Origin: Deltaproteobacteria bacterium
GTDB taxonomy: Bacteria > Desulfobacterota > Desulfobacteria > Desulfobacterales > UBA2156
Length of the DNA: 64,000 nt
NCBI GenBank assembly: GCA_019309485.1
Contig: JAFDGC010000009.1
Location: 7,380-71,379 of the forward strand
Direction of reading: 5' to 3'
The notes below the pieces were generated by a model, which worked only from the letters and a program-made list of their open reading frames with translations, did no database searches and was not told the DNA's origin. Shown here one piece after another: positions 25,009 to 33,944 of the stretch (within the stretch, counting starts at the first letter, position 1; each line of letters begins with the position of its first letter). A program made the position numbers and the translations under genes.

Positions 25009-26832
25009 ATGCCGAAAAAGCAAACAAAAGGGAAAGAACGAAAAAAACCGACCGCGCCTGCCCGCCGGGGGACCGGCAAACTCATCCAAGATAAAAAACC
25101 GGCTTCCAGGAACAAAAAACCGGTCCGGCGCGATGGTGCCCGTCTCCGAAAGAAAGACTCCATGAAAAAAGTTGATGACAACAAAGAAGCGGGAAATCGT
25201 TTTTCGCGTCCAGCGGCAGAAGATTCAGAGGAGTCCGCCGATGCATACGACGTGGATCTGTTGAACAAAGAGAACGTCAAGGCCAAGGAAAGCCTTCCGG
25301 AAAATCAAAACAAAACCTTTGGAGACACTGAGACTGTCGCCGTGACGGATTTGGGCGGCGTCACGGATCCGGTCAAGATGTATCTCCGGGAAATGGGGAT
25401 GGTGACCCTGTTGACCCGTGAAGGCGAAGTGGAAATCGCCAAGAAAATCGAACTGGGAGAACAGGAAGTCTTGAAATGCCTTCTGGAAACCCAGATCGGT
25501 GTGGATCGAATCTTGAGTCTCGGGGAACAGATCGAAAACGCCCTGATCCGCCCCAAGCATGTCCTCCGGGACATCGACGAAGGCGATGCCTATGTGGACG
25601 AGGCGGTGAAGATCGAAGGCTTCGTGAAAACCATTCATGAGATCCGAAAGATTCACGAAGAGAATCTGGCGTATCGGAAACGGCTTTTTTTCGACGTCCT
25701 TCCCCAAGGGGAAAAGCGGGCCATTCGCAAGAACATCAGCCGCCGGAATCTCAAGATTCTCAACTTGCTCAAGGAGTGGCGGCTCGAGCAATCGGTGATG
25801 GAAGGGATGGAAGAAGATATCCGAAAGGAAATCGAGACGTTCAAGGCACTCGGCGATGCGTTGGCCGGCAGGGCATCCATTCTCAATATTTCCGTTACCA
25901 CCCTTTGTGAAAGGCTTGCCTCCAAGTCCGAATTCTTAAAATGGGCACGGCAGCGAACATCCCTGAAAGGCGCCGAATTGAAGGACTTTTTCACGGAAAC
26001 GAAGGCGTTTTGGGAAACCATTCAGCAACGGGAACGGGAGAACTGGGCCGACATCCATTCCCTTCGCCGCATTATCGTCAAAGTGGAAGAGGCCCATAAG
26101 AAAGTCAAGCTGGCCAAAAGCGAGTTGACCAAGGCCAATTTGCGTTTGGTTGTCAGCATCGCCAAAAAGTATACCAACCGGGGGCTCCAGTTTCTGGATT
26201 TGATCCAGGAAGGGAATATCGGCCTGATGAAAGCGGTGGACAAATTCGAGTACCGCCGGGGGTACAAGTTTTCCACCTATGCCACCTGGTGGATCCGGCA
26301 GGCCATCACGCGGGCCATCGCAGACCAGGCTAGGACCATCCGCATCCCGGTCCATATGATCGAGACCATCAACAAGCTGATCCGGACCTCCCGTTACCTC
26401 GTTCAGGAACTCGGGCGGGAACCCACACCTGAAGAAATCGCCGAAAAGATGGAGATTCCCATAGACAAGGTCCGCAAGGTTCTCAAGATCGCCCGGGAGC
26501 CTATCTCCTTGGAGACCCCTATCGGAGAGGAAGAAGACAGTCATCTGGGGGATTTCATTGAAGACAAGAAGTTTCTTCTCCCTTCGGAAGCGGCGGTGAA
26601 TCTCAACCTGGCGGAGCAGACCCGCAAGGTGTTGGCCACCCTTACGCCGCGTGAGGAAAAGGTTCTTCGAATGCGTTTCGGCATCGGCGAAAAGGCAGAC
26701 CATACACTGGAAGAAGTGGGTCAGGACTTCGCCGTTACCCGGGAACGAATTCGGCAGATTGAAGCCAAAGCGCTCCGGAAACTCCGGCATCCCACCCGGA
26801 GCCGTCGACTGAAGGGATTCATTGAAAATTGA
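25009..26832 (+). CDS. rpoD: RNA polymerase primary sigma factor (sigma-70)
   Basis: The 607-residue vegetative sigma factor has a basic Lys/Arg-rich N-terminus (1-50) and region 1.2 in [25 protein letters not shown]. Region 2 contains [27 protein letters not shown] and [15 protein letters not shown]. Region 3 starts at [15 protein letters not shown], and region 4 has [30 protein letters not shown] at 25009 lies 9 nt after AAGGAGG and is chosen over TTG at 25003. It follows dnaG by 24 nt. Confidence 0.97.
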   Translation: MPKKQTKGKERKKPTAPARRGTGKLIQDKKPASRNKKPVRRDGARLRKKDSMKKVDDNKEAGNRFSRPAAEDSEESADAYDVDLLNKENVKAKESLPENQNKTFGDTETVAVTDLGGVTDPVKMYLREMGMVTLLTREGEVEIAKKIELGEQEVLKCLLETQIGVDRILSLGEQIENALIRPKHVLRDIDEGDAYVDEAVKIEGFVKTIHEIRKIHEENLAYRKRLFFDVLPQGEKRAIRKNISRRNLKILNLLKEWRLEQSVMEGMEEDIRKEIETFKALGDALAGRASILNISVTTLCERLASKSEFLKWARQRTSLKGAELKDFFTETKAFWETIQQRERENWADIHSLRRIIVKVEEAHKKVKLAKSELTKANLRLVVSIAKKYTNRGLQFLDLIQEGNIGLMKAVDKFEYRRGYKFSTYATWWIRQAITRAIADQARTIRIPVHMIETINKLIRTSRYLVQELGREPTPEEIAEKMEIPIDKVRKVLKIAREPISLETPIGEEEDSHLGDFIEDKKFLLPSEAAVNLNLAEQTRKVLATLTPREEKVLRMRFGIGEKADHTLEEVGQDFAVTRERIRQIEAKALRKLRHPTRSRRLKGFIEN

Positions 26833-26916
26833 TGGCTTCGTATCAATTTCGATGGAATCGAAAAAAGGCCGATTTTGTTCGCGCCGCCACCTTTTTCGGG
26901 AGATCCAAATGGAAAG

Positions 26917-26956
26917 GAAAGTCCTTAAAGGACGGGGTGTTCGGGAAGCATCCCGG
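26917..26956 (-). repeat. Family B repeat, partial inverted copy (B4)
   Basis: Read on the minus strand it gives gggatgcttcccg, then ccccgtcctttaaggac. This matches the left half of the copy at 54563. It faces copy B1 (27181) across the CAU tRNA. Confidence 0.5.
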
Positions 26957-26993
26957 AAAAATAAACAGACAGGTGCCGGTGGAAGGGGATGGG

Positions 26994-27025
26994 CCGTTGA
27001 CAAGACGACCCGTCAACGGTAAAAG
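26994..27025 (+). promoter_or_regulatory. Candidate promoter for the CAU tRNA, inside an inverted repeat
   Basis: TTGACA (26997-27002), a 17-bp spacer and TAAAAG (27020-27025). An 8-bp inverted repeat, ccgttgac (26994-27001) and gtcaacgg (27012-27019), encloses the -35 box. Confidence 0.4.
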
Positions 27026-27073
27026 TCGATTTATACCCCGTGCGTGGGAACAGGCGCATACAATCCAAGGATG

Positions 27074-27146
27074 GGGCCCATAGCTCAGCTGGCAGAGCCA
27101 CCGGCTCATAACCGGTCGGTCCCTGGTTCGAATCCAGGTGGGCCCA
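27074..27146 (+). tRNA. tRNA with CAU anticodon (tRNA-Ile2 or elongator tRNA-Met)
   Basis: The cloverleaf has acceptor gggccca/tgggccc, D-arm gctc/gagc, anticodon stem accgg/ccggt with loop ctcataa (anticodon CAT), and T-arm cctggttcgaatccagg. CCA is not encoded. C4-G69 and C5-G68 pairs are the positive determinants for lysidine synthetase in E. coli tRNA-Ile2, which tilts the call to isoleucine, but methionine cannot be excluded. Confidence 0.92.
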
Positions 27147-27180
27147 CTTTGAGCCCGATCGCATGTCCTCGATGACCGGA

Positions 27181-27290
27181 ACGCTTCCTGCAGGCCCCGC
27201 CTTTTAAGGCAAGGTCCAGGGAAGCTCACAAAAACAGGTAACTTCCTAACCGGGGAGCCCCGCCCTTCAGGGCGGGAGGGCTCCACAAGG
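27181..27290 (+). repeat. Family B dispersed repeat, copy B1
   Basis: It starts acgcttcctgcaggccccg and ends ggagggctccacaagg. It carries the pairing segments ccccgccttttaaggc and ccccgcccttcagggcggg. It aligns along its length with 54563-54685. The rest of the gap before the Nif3 gene shows nothing. Confidence 0.75.
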
Positions 27291-27441
27291 AAACCCCGAC
27301 GAGGGCGCCTTTAAAATGAAAAAGGGTTCGCAGGGTCCGGGAGCCACTCAAGAACAAGGGGAAAGAATGATCCGACAGGGAAATGACGGAAAAGACAGGG
27401 ACTGCCGCCAATCCTCCATGCGGCCATCCCGTTGAAACGAC

Positions 27442-28248
27442 ATGAGGGAAGCCACCGTCCAAGATATCGCCGGTCTGATAGAAGCATTTGCACCCTGCAG
27501 CTTGGCGGCGAATTGGGATAACGTGGGACTTCAAATCGGGGGGCGGGACTGGCCGGTGCACCGGGTCCGGGTGGCCCTGGACGCCGTCCGGACCGTCATC
27601 GACGCGGCGATCCGCGACCGCGCCGACATGCTTATCACCCATCACCCGCTCCTCTTCAAACCCATTAAAACCCTTGATTTTTCTACCCCCCTCGGTCGTA
27701 TCATCGAAAAGGCCTTTCACCACCGTCTTGCGATATATTCGGCGCACACCAATCTCGATCGGGTGACCGGCGGCGTCAACGATACCCTGGCCCGGCGCCT
27801 TGGGTTGGAAAATGTGCCTCCCGTGGATTTGGAATCCGTTGATGAAAACGGCGGATTTTTCCGAATCGGGGTCTTGACCCCGCCTCGGAACCTTTCCGAC
27901 TACGCAAAATGCCTAAAAGAACGATTGAGGCTTCCTCACCTCCGCTTTGCCGGAGACGCAAAGACGGCCATCCGTAAGGTGGCCCTTTGCGCCGGGAGCG
28001 GATCTGGTTTTGTCGACCTTTTTCTGGATTCGGATGCGGATGTCTTCGTCAGCGGTGACCTCAAGTACCATGATGCTCGAAAGGTCGAAGACCACGGGAG
28101 AGCCCTTGTCGATATCGGACACTTTTACTCCGAAAATTTATTCCTGGACGTGTGGATCGATCAACTTCGGGAGGCCATCGAGAAAAACAAATGGGACGTG
28201 GATATCGGACGCTGCACTAGGGAGACCGATCCCTTCACGGTTTTATGA
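27442..28248 (+). CDS. Nif3-like dinuclear metal center protein
   Basis: The 268-residue protein belongs to the Nif3/YbgI family, once annotated as GTP cyclohydrolase 1 type 2; its true activity is unsettled. Metal ligands are in DMLITHHPLLFKP, IYSAHTNLD and DIGHFYSENLF. The central insertion domain found in longer members is absent. It is followed after 48 bp by the zinc-ribbon protein gene, a common pairing in bacteria. Confidence 0.93.
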   Translation: MREATVQDIAGLIEAFAPCSLAANWDNVGLQIGGRDWPVHRVRVALDAVRTVIDAAIRDRADMLITHHPLLFKPIKTLDFSTPLGRIIEKAFHHRLAIYSAHTNLDRVTGGVNDTLARRLGLENVPPVDLESVDENGGFFRIGVLTPPRNLSDYAKCLKERLRLPHLRFAGDAKTAIRKVALCAGSGSGFVDLFLDSDADVFVSGDLKYHDARKVEDHGRALVDIGHFYSENLFLDVWIDQLREAIEKNKWDVDIGRCTRETDPFTVL

Positions 28249-28296
28249 TGTTTGGGGTAAAATCCGTACACCAGTTGAAGATCGGATGGATGGCGT

Positions 28297-29046
28297 ATGA
28301 ATGAACAGTTGAAAAGCCTTCTGGCCCTCCAGGAGATTGAAATCCTGATCGATCATCTGCAGGAATCCCTTGACGCACTCACCCGACGCTTCGATGCCAT
28401 CGACGGCGAGGTGGCTTCCGCCCGGAAAACGCTGGAAGATGAAAAATCGGCTTTGGGTGAAATGAGAAAAGCCTACCGGGCGATGGAATCGGACGTTCAG
28501 GCGGTTCAGGCTCGACTTCAAAAGAGTGAGGCCGCCTTGAGATCCGTCAAGACCAACCGGGAATACCAATCCCTTCTCAAGGAGATCGATGATCACAAAA
28601 ACCGGGTCTGGTCCATGGAAGATGCGATGCTGGAACACCTGGAGGCAATCGAAAAGGCAGATGCGGCAATGAAAGGAAAAGAAGAGGCCTGCCGCCGGTT
28701 CGAAATAAAGGCCCAAGAGGAAAAAGCCGAATTGGCGCTCGAACGGGAGGATATGGAAAAACAATTGGAACGGATGCAGCAAAACCGGCGCGAAATTTCC
28801 GAAAGAATCCCTCGGGATTTGGCTGACAAATACCGTTTGATCAAGGGAAGGGTGGGTTCGATGGCCGTGGCCCTGGTGAAAGATGCCGTGTGTCGTGGGT
28901 GTTATCTGAACATCCCCCCCCAAATGTATAACGAACTCCAGCAGCGCGACGACATCGCCTATTGTCCCCATTGCCAGAGAATGATATACTGGACAAAAGA
29001 AGAAACGCTCTTTGAGGCAGCCCCGCTTCGGGCCAAAGGAGCGTGA
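28297..29046 (+). CDS. C4-type zinc-ribbon coiled-coil protein
   Basis: The 249-residue protein has a long antiparallel coiled coil (about 1-185) and a C-terminal zinc ribbon (CRGC, then CPHC, about 198-227). The hairpin segment SVKTNREYQSLLKEI is typical of the family that includes Helicobacter HP0958/CdsZ, where it acts as an RNA-binding chaperone for flagellar functions. The role in this organism is inferred only by family. It ends about 80 bp before RNase P RNA, which is a frequent neighbour arrangement. Confidence 0.9.
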   Translation: MNEQLKSLLALQEIEILIDHLQESLDALTRRFDAIDGEVASARKTLEDEKSALGEMRKAYRAMESDVQAVQARLQKSEAALRSVKTNREYQSLLKEIDDHKNRVWSMEDAMLEHLEAIEKADAAMKGKEEACRRFEIKAQEEKAELALEREDMEKQLERMQQNRREISERIPRDLADKYRLIKGRVGSMAVALVKDAVCRGCYLNIPPQMYNELQQRDDIAYCPHCQRMIYWTKEETLFEAAPLRAKGA

Positions 29047-29122
29047 CAGAACGTTTCCCACAGGTCCGTCTTTTGGGGCGAGGACGGGGAAGCCTCCGTA
29101 AAATCGTCATGATAAAACCGCA

Positions 29123-29514
<392 letters not shown>

Positions 29515-29552
29515 TCTTTCTTTACCATGTATTGAAAAAGCGATTAAAGGAC

Positions 29553-30875
29553 ATGCTCCTGAAGTTTGAAAACAATAAAACGCTGTGTAAAATATCCTTT
29601 CAGGAAAAAGTCAGATTTTTTTCCCACGACTACTTGAGGTGTTGTCTCTATCTCGAAGGACTCTCGCCGGACGCCCCCATCTTTACAAAGAAACTGTATA
29701 CCACATTGATTTCAACTTCGCAGTTGCTGGAAGATTTCCTGGACTTTCACGGTGCCAAAAACAGCAGCAATTGGTATTTTTACCGGGAACTTTCCGCAGC
29801 CGTCAGGCACTTGAGCCTTGCCGGTTACTCCCAGCAACATATTTCGAACCGCCTTTTGTTTTACGATCTTCCGGACACGGAAGATTTCGACCGGGAACGA
29901 CAGGCGAACCATCAATTCATTAAAGAGTCGCTTCTCAAGCTGACACCCGTCATCCTCCAAGAAGCCCGGCGTTTGGAGATTCCGTTGCCGGAAAGTGGAT
30001 ACGATGCGGCGGCGTTTCCGGGGGTTGCCACAAGCGAGATGCTCGAATTCGATATCGATGATCTCGACAAAGATCAGCAAAAGGAAAACATCGTCAAAAT
30101 CGCCAGTGAATTTCTCCACGTAGCCAACGCCGTGGATCAGCTGGGGGTGTATAAGCATTGCAGTGCCAATGAAATCCGGTGGATCGTGCCCTCGCGGGTC
30201 AACGAGGTGGAAATCCGAAGATTCGAGATGTTGGTGCACAACCTGCAATCCTCCTTCGACACGTATGTCATCCACGGGGGATATCGATTCGGGAACCGAA
30301 AACTCAAGCAACTCCGGGGATATTTTTCTCTGGTCTTCCACCTGCTCCAAACCACGGGCCGGCTGTTACATTTTTACGAGCGTCATTTAATCGATGCGGG
30401 GTATAAACACGTTTACAAACAGGTCCGGGAACGGATGGTGAACCTGGTGGATCCGGACAGGCTTTTGGATCGCATCGTCAATTGCTGCCTGTTTTATACC
30501 TGCCATTTTTTGACCGGCGGGAAAACCCTGGCCCGGGAGATCCTTAATGAGAACATCGAGCGGGGCACCGTCACCGTGGGCATTCCGATGAACCTGGGGT
30601 TTCACGCCCGTCCCAGCCTCCTGGTGGCCAAGATCGTCCAGCATTACGGCGGTCACGTGGAACTGTGCGTGGGGGAGGATCGTTTTGATGCCAGCAGTGT
30701 TCTTGACATCCAGTGGGCGGGTGGGAAGATCCAGAAGGAGCAGATCACGAAAGTCCGGTTTGAAGGAGACACCCGGGCCCTGAAGGATATCGAGATCCTG
30801 GCCGGCGTCAACTACGGCGAAGACACCATGGGAAAAGGTGTCCCCCTCCCCAAGGAACTCCATTATCTGGCCTGA
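29553..30875 (+). CDS. HPr-domain phosphocarrier fused to an uncharacterised helical region
   Basis: About 340 N-terminal residues of predicted helical, unrecognised sequence are followed by an HPr domain (about 340-430). The HPr phosphorylation site appears as GFHARPSLLVAKIV, with the active histidine near residue 351. The Ser46 region is present as DASSVLDIQWAGG. PTS HPr normally is an 88-residue free protein, so this form probably works in regulation rather than sugar uptake. ATG at 29553 has only a close AAAGG; TTG at 29532 is possible. It starts 39 bp after RNase P RNA. Confidence 0.8.
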   Translation: MLLKFENNKTLCKISFQEKVRFFSHDYLRCCLYLEGLSPDAPIFTKKLYTTLISTSQLLEDFLDFHGAKNSSNWYFYRELSAAVRHLSLAGYSQQHISNRLLFYDLPDTEDFDRERQANHQFIKESLLKLTPVILQEARRLEIPLPESGYDAAAFPGVATSEMLEFDIDDLDKDQQKENIVKIASEFLHVANAVDQLGVYKHCSANEIRWIVPSRVNEVEIRRFEMLVHNLQSSFDTYVIHGGYRFGNRKLKQLRGYFSLVFHLLQTTGRLLHFYERHLIDAGYKHVYKQVRERMVNLVDPDRLLDRIVNCCLFYTCHFLTGGKTLAREILNENIERGTVTVGIPMNLGFHARPSLLVAKIVQHYGGHVELCVGEDRFDASSVLDIQWAGGKIQKEQITKVRFEGDTRALKDIEILAGVNYGEDTMGKGVPLPKELHYLA

Positions 30876-30935
30876 TTCAACATTGTCTGTACTTGGGACG
30901 CGTCCTTACAAACAGCGAAACCATCGCATGTGTTA

Positions 30936-31670
30936 ATGGAAACCATCGGAATCATCGTGGCAGCCGGTAAGGGGATCCGCATGGGCGCAGGTATCCGCAA
31001 GCAGTACATGCGATTGGAAGGGCTTCCTCTCCTGTGCCATGCCGTGCGCGCATTTGATGTGTGCCCGGAGATACACCGGATTCTTCTCGTTATCCCGGAA
31101 GAAGACGCCGCATACTGTCGCGAGGAGATCCTCCCCTGTATCCCCCTGAAATGCCCCGTGACAATGGTCCACGGGGGCACGAAACGCCAGGAATCCGTTT
31201 ACAACGCCCTGTTGACCGCCGGCGAGTCGGTTTCACTGGTGGCGATTCATGACGGTGTACGACCCCTGGTCCATCCCCGGCATATCCAAAAGACCCTTGA
31301 CTGTGCCGCATCAACGGGTGCCGCGGTTTTGGCGGTTCCCGCCACCGACACGTTGAAACGGATCGACGATCATTTCCGTGTCCGGGAGACCATCGACCGA
31401 AAAGAGGTCTGGATCGCCCAGACCCCCCAATCCTTTCGATACCCCATCATTCGGGACGCCCATGAAAAAGCCAGGCAAACCGGATATACGGCCACGGACG
31501 ACGCCGAGTTGGTGGAACAGGCCGGATACCCGGTGAAACTGGTTCACGGAAGTCGGTTCAATATCAAGGTCACCCTTGCGGAAGACCTGATCATGGCAAA
31601 GGTGCTTTTCCCGTTGATGGAATCGGAGGATTTCCCGCGCTTCCGACGGGGATGTGGAGGGGGGGTATAA
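30936..31670 (+). CDS. ispD: 2-C-methyl-D-erythritol 4-phosphate cytidylyltransferase
   Basis: It couples CTP to methylerythritol phosphate in the non-mevalonate isoprenoid pathway. The nucleotide-binding loop is GIIVAAGKGIRMGAGIRKQY. VHGGTKRQESVYNAL, HDGVRPLVHP and ATDDAELVEQ are family motifs. ATG at 30936 is preferred to GTG at 30930. The C-terminus past EDLIMAKVLF is an unusual 20-residue tail (ending RGCGGGV) that runs into a thioredoxin reductase remnant, so the natural 3' end was probably rearranged. ispF is 24 kb away. Confidence 0.93.
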   Translation: METIGIIVAAGKGIRMGAGIRKQYMRLEGLPLLCHAVRAFDVCPEIHRILLVIPEEDAAYCREEILPCIPLKCPVTMVHGGTKRQESVYNALLTAGESVSLVAIHDGVRPLVHPRHIQKTLDCAASTGAAVLAVPATDTLKRIDDHFRVRETIDRKEVWIAQTPQSFRYPIIRDAHEKARQTGYTATDDAELVEQAGYPVKLVHGSRFNIKVTLAEDLIMAKVLFPLMESEDFPRFRRGCGGGV

Positions 31671-31779
31671 GCAGATCGTGACCGCCGCCGGTCAAGGCGC
31701 CGAAGCGGCCATGGCCATTTTCGAAGGCCTCATCAATCCCTATTGGCAAAGGCAGAACCGGCGGACGGGATCACAGTGA
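31651..31779 (+). pseudogene. 3' remnant of a thioredoxin reductase-like gene
   Basis: In the frame +1 to ispD, the sequence reads GDVEGGYKQIVTAAGQGAEAA followed by MAIFEGLINPYW and a TGA at 31777-31779. This matches the C-terminus of thioredoxin reductase and AhpF-type flavoproteins (GDV, then YRQIVTAAGxG). Only about 43 codons remain and the rest of the gene is absent upstream, where ispD lies instead. It overlaps the last 20 bp of ispD. Confidence 0.75.
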
Positions 31780-31827
31780 AGCACAAAAGATCGTAAAAAA
31801 ACAGGTTTTAAAAATCGGTTCCAAAAT

Positions 31828-31857
31828 CGAGGGCCTGCAGTTTATTGCAGGCCCTCG
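31828..31857. terminator. Bidirectional terminator hairpin between ispD and fhs
   Basis: A perfect 12-bp stem, cgagggcctgca / tgcaggccctcg, closes a 6-nt loop. On the plus strand gtggtttt follows; on the minus strand attttgg follows. It can serve the convergent ispD region and fhs. Confidence 0.8.
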
Positions 31858-31885
31858 GTGGTTTTAAAACGCTACGGTTGTTGCG

Positions 31886-33649
31886 TTAGAAGAGGCCGGA
31901 GACTTTTCCGGTGTTGACATCCACGTCCACCCGCCGGAATGCCGGGTTCGAACTGGTCCCGGGCATCAGGCTGATGGTCCCGGCACAGGGACACAGGAAC
32001 TTGGCCCCGGAGTAAATGAGGACATCCCGGATGGGAAGGCGCCACCCCTTGGGAACCCCTTTCAGTGTGGGATCATGGGACAGGCTCAAGTGGGTTTTGA
32101 CCATCATGGTGGTGTAGTCGCCGTATTCGGGATCGCTTTCCAGCATCTTGGCCTTGGCTTCGGCGTCCGGCGTCCAGTCCACGCCGTCGGCGCCGTAGAC
32201 TTCCTTGGCAATGGTGGCCACCCGGTCCCGGAGTTTCATCTCGATGGGATAGAGAAAGTCGAACTCGGATTTTTCGTTGCAGGCATCGATGACGGCGTCG
32301 GCGAACTCCAGGGCGCCGTCCCCGCCTTTCAGCCAGTGGTTGGACTCGGCGCACCGGGCACCGGCCGCTTCCGCGGCTTTCTTGACGATGGCCACTTCCG
32401 CATCGGTGTCGGTGTAGAAACGGTTCACGCAGACCACCGGGTTCATGCCCGACTTGCGGATCACGTTGATCATGTGGACCATGTTTTCGCACCCTTTTTC
32501 CACCAGTTCCAGGTTCTCCTTGGTGTAGGCATCCGGAAGGGCGATTCCCGCCACCACCTTGGGGCCGCCGCCGTGCATCTTGAGGGCGCGGATGGTGGTG
32601 GTGAGTACCGACACGTGGGGCTTGAGCCCGCTGTAACGGCACTTGACGTTCCAGAACTTCTCGAACCCGATGTCGGCCGCAAAACCCGATTCCGTCACGT
32701 GATAGTCGAAAAGTTTCAAGCCGATGCGGTCGGCGATGATGGAGCTCTGGCCCACGGCGATGTTGGCGAAGGGTCCGGCGTGCACGAAGCAGGGGTTGTA
32801 TTCGGCGGTGCACATGAGGGTCGGGTTGATGGTATTCCGCATCCATGCGGTCATGGCGTTGCCCACTTCCAGGTCTCCGGTGGTCACGGGCTTGCCGCTC
32901 TTGTCAAAGGCGACGGTGATGTTGTTGAGCCGTTCTTTCAGGTCGGCGAGATCCCGGACGATGGACAGGATGGCCATGCACTCGGAGCTGACGGCGATGC
33001 CGAACCGGGATTGCATCATGAAACCATCCATCCGGCCGCCGATGCCGATGATGATGTTCCGTAGGGCCTGGGCGCAGTAATCGATGATCCACCCCATCTC
33101 CACGCGGGTGGGATCAATATTGAGGCGCCGCATCCCGGTGAGCCGCTGGAGCTGTTCGTCGTTGTAGTTTCGCTCGTGCTGCATGCGGGACGTGAGCGCC
33201 ACCATGGCCAGGTTGTGGGCGTTCATGATGTCGTTGATATCGCCGGTGAGTCCCAGGGAGAATTCGGTCATGGGGATCAAGAGGGAGTTCCCGCCTCCGG
33301 CGGCGGTCCCTTTGACGTTCATGGTGGGTCCTCCCGAAGGCTGGCGGAGCGCACCCCCCACGTTGACGCCGCGCTTCCCCAGGCCTTCCATCAGGCCGCA
33401 GGAAGTGGTGCTCTTTCCTTCCCCCAGCGGTGTCGGCGTGATTGCGGTCACCTCGATATATTTGCCGTCCGGTTTGTCCTTGAGCCGATCGATCACCTTC
33501 AGAAAATCAATCTTGGCCAGCCTTCCCACCGGAAGCATTTCTTCTTTCTGAAGGCCGAGTTTTTCCTGCCATTCTTCCGGGGTCGGCATGTTCTGTTCCG
33601 CGGCTTCGGAAATCTGCCAATCCGCCATCTTCGTCGCATCGTACGCCAT
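31886..33649 (-). CDS. fhs: Formate-tetrahydrofolate ligase
   Basis: It makes 10-formyl-THF from formate, ATP and THF, used in one-carbon metabolism and the methyl branch of the Wood-Ljungdahl pathway. The 587-residue protein has the P-loop [20 protein letters not shown] (about 68-87) and [23 protein letters not shown]. The length is slightly above the usual 555-560. ATG at 33649 follows AAAGGAGGAG. A 10-bp hairpin lies in the leader. It stands alone; no folD or metF is adjacent. Confidence 0.97.
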   Translation of the reverse strand: MAYDATKMADWQISEAAEQNMPTPEEWQEKLGLQKEEMLPVGRLAKIDFLKVIDRLKDKPDGKYIEVTAITPTPLGEGKSTTSCGLMEGLGKRGVNVGGALRQPSGGPTMNVKGTAAGGGNSLLIPMTEFSLGLTGDINDIMNAHNLAMVALTSRMQHERNYNDEQLQRLTGMRRLNIDPTRVEMGWIIDYCAQALRNIIIGIGGRMDGFMMQSRFGIAVSSECMAILSIVRDLADLKERLNNITVAFDKSGKPVTTGDLEVGNAMTAWMRNTINPTLMCTAEYNPCFVHAGPFANIAVGQSSIIADRIGLKLFDYHVTESGFAADIGFEKFWNVKCRYSGLKPHVSVLTTTIRALKMHGGGPKVVAGIALPDAYTKENLELVEKGCENMVHMINVIRKSGMNPVVCVNRFYTDTDAEVAIVKKAAEAAGARCAESNHWLKGGDGALEFADAVIDACNEKSEFDFLYPIEMKLRDRVATIAKEVYGADGVDWTPDAEAKAKMLESDPEYGDYTTMMVKTHLSLSHDPTLKGVPKGWRLPIRDVLIYSGAKFLCPCAGTISLMPGTSSNPAFRRVDVDVNTGKVSGLF

Positions 33650-33689
33650 GTTTCACTCCTCCTTTTTTGTCTCATTTTGGAAATAGAAT

Positions 33690-33711
33690 CGCATCGTCGC
33701 CCGACGATGCG
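33690..33711 (-). promoter_or_regulatory. Palindrome in the fhs leader
   Basis: cgcatcgtcg and cgacgatgcg are a perfect 10-bp inverted repeat with a 2-bp centre, 41 bp upstream of the fhs start. It could be an operator or an mRNA hairpin. Confidence 0.4.
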
Positions 33712-33820
33712 TTAACGCCCGCAGGGAAGGGAACCACCTAAAGGATGGATCGCTATCATTTCAAAAACCCTTTTGCAAGGGATAAATCACATTTTGCGCC
33801 CTTGGCGGGTTGTGCGCATT

Positions 33821-33927
33821 TTGAACCGCAACAGCGATCATTCCCCCCAGGTTCTGCCTGACGGCAGTGCTTCGCTGGTTGGAGCGAAACGGAAATCCCG
33901 CCTTGCGGGGCAGCGGGGAAGCTTCAA
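33821..33927 (-). repeat. Family A dispersed intergenic repeat, copy A2
   Basis: On the minus strand it reads ttgaagcttccccgctg through gctgttgcggttcaa. It is about 90% identical by eye to A1 (1769-1875) and shares both internal hairpins. It lies between the 3' end of the ABC transporter and fhs. Confidence 0.85.
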
Positions 33928-33944
33928 ACGAGCCTGTTGCTTTG

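Noticed and set aside
26832-26842. A third family C copy at the rpoD stop (tgatggcttcg).
   Set aside because: Only about 11 bp match, after which the sequences diverge, so coincidence is likely.
32075-33064. A 329-codon open frame antisense to fhs, and similar long frames antisense to other genes.
   Set aside because: They mirror conserved genes in GC-rich DNA. They have no start signal or recognisable motifs, and their protein sequence is low-complexity.
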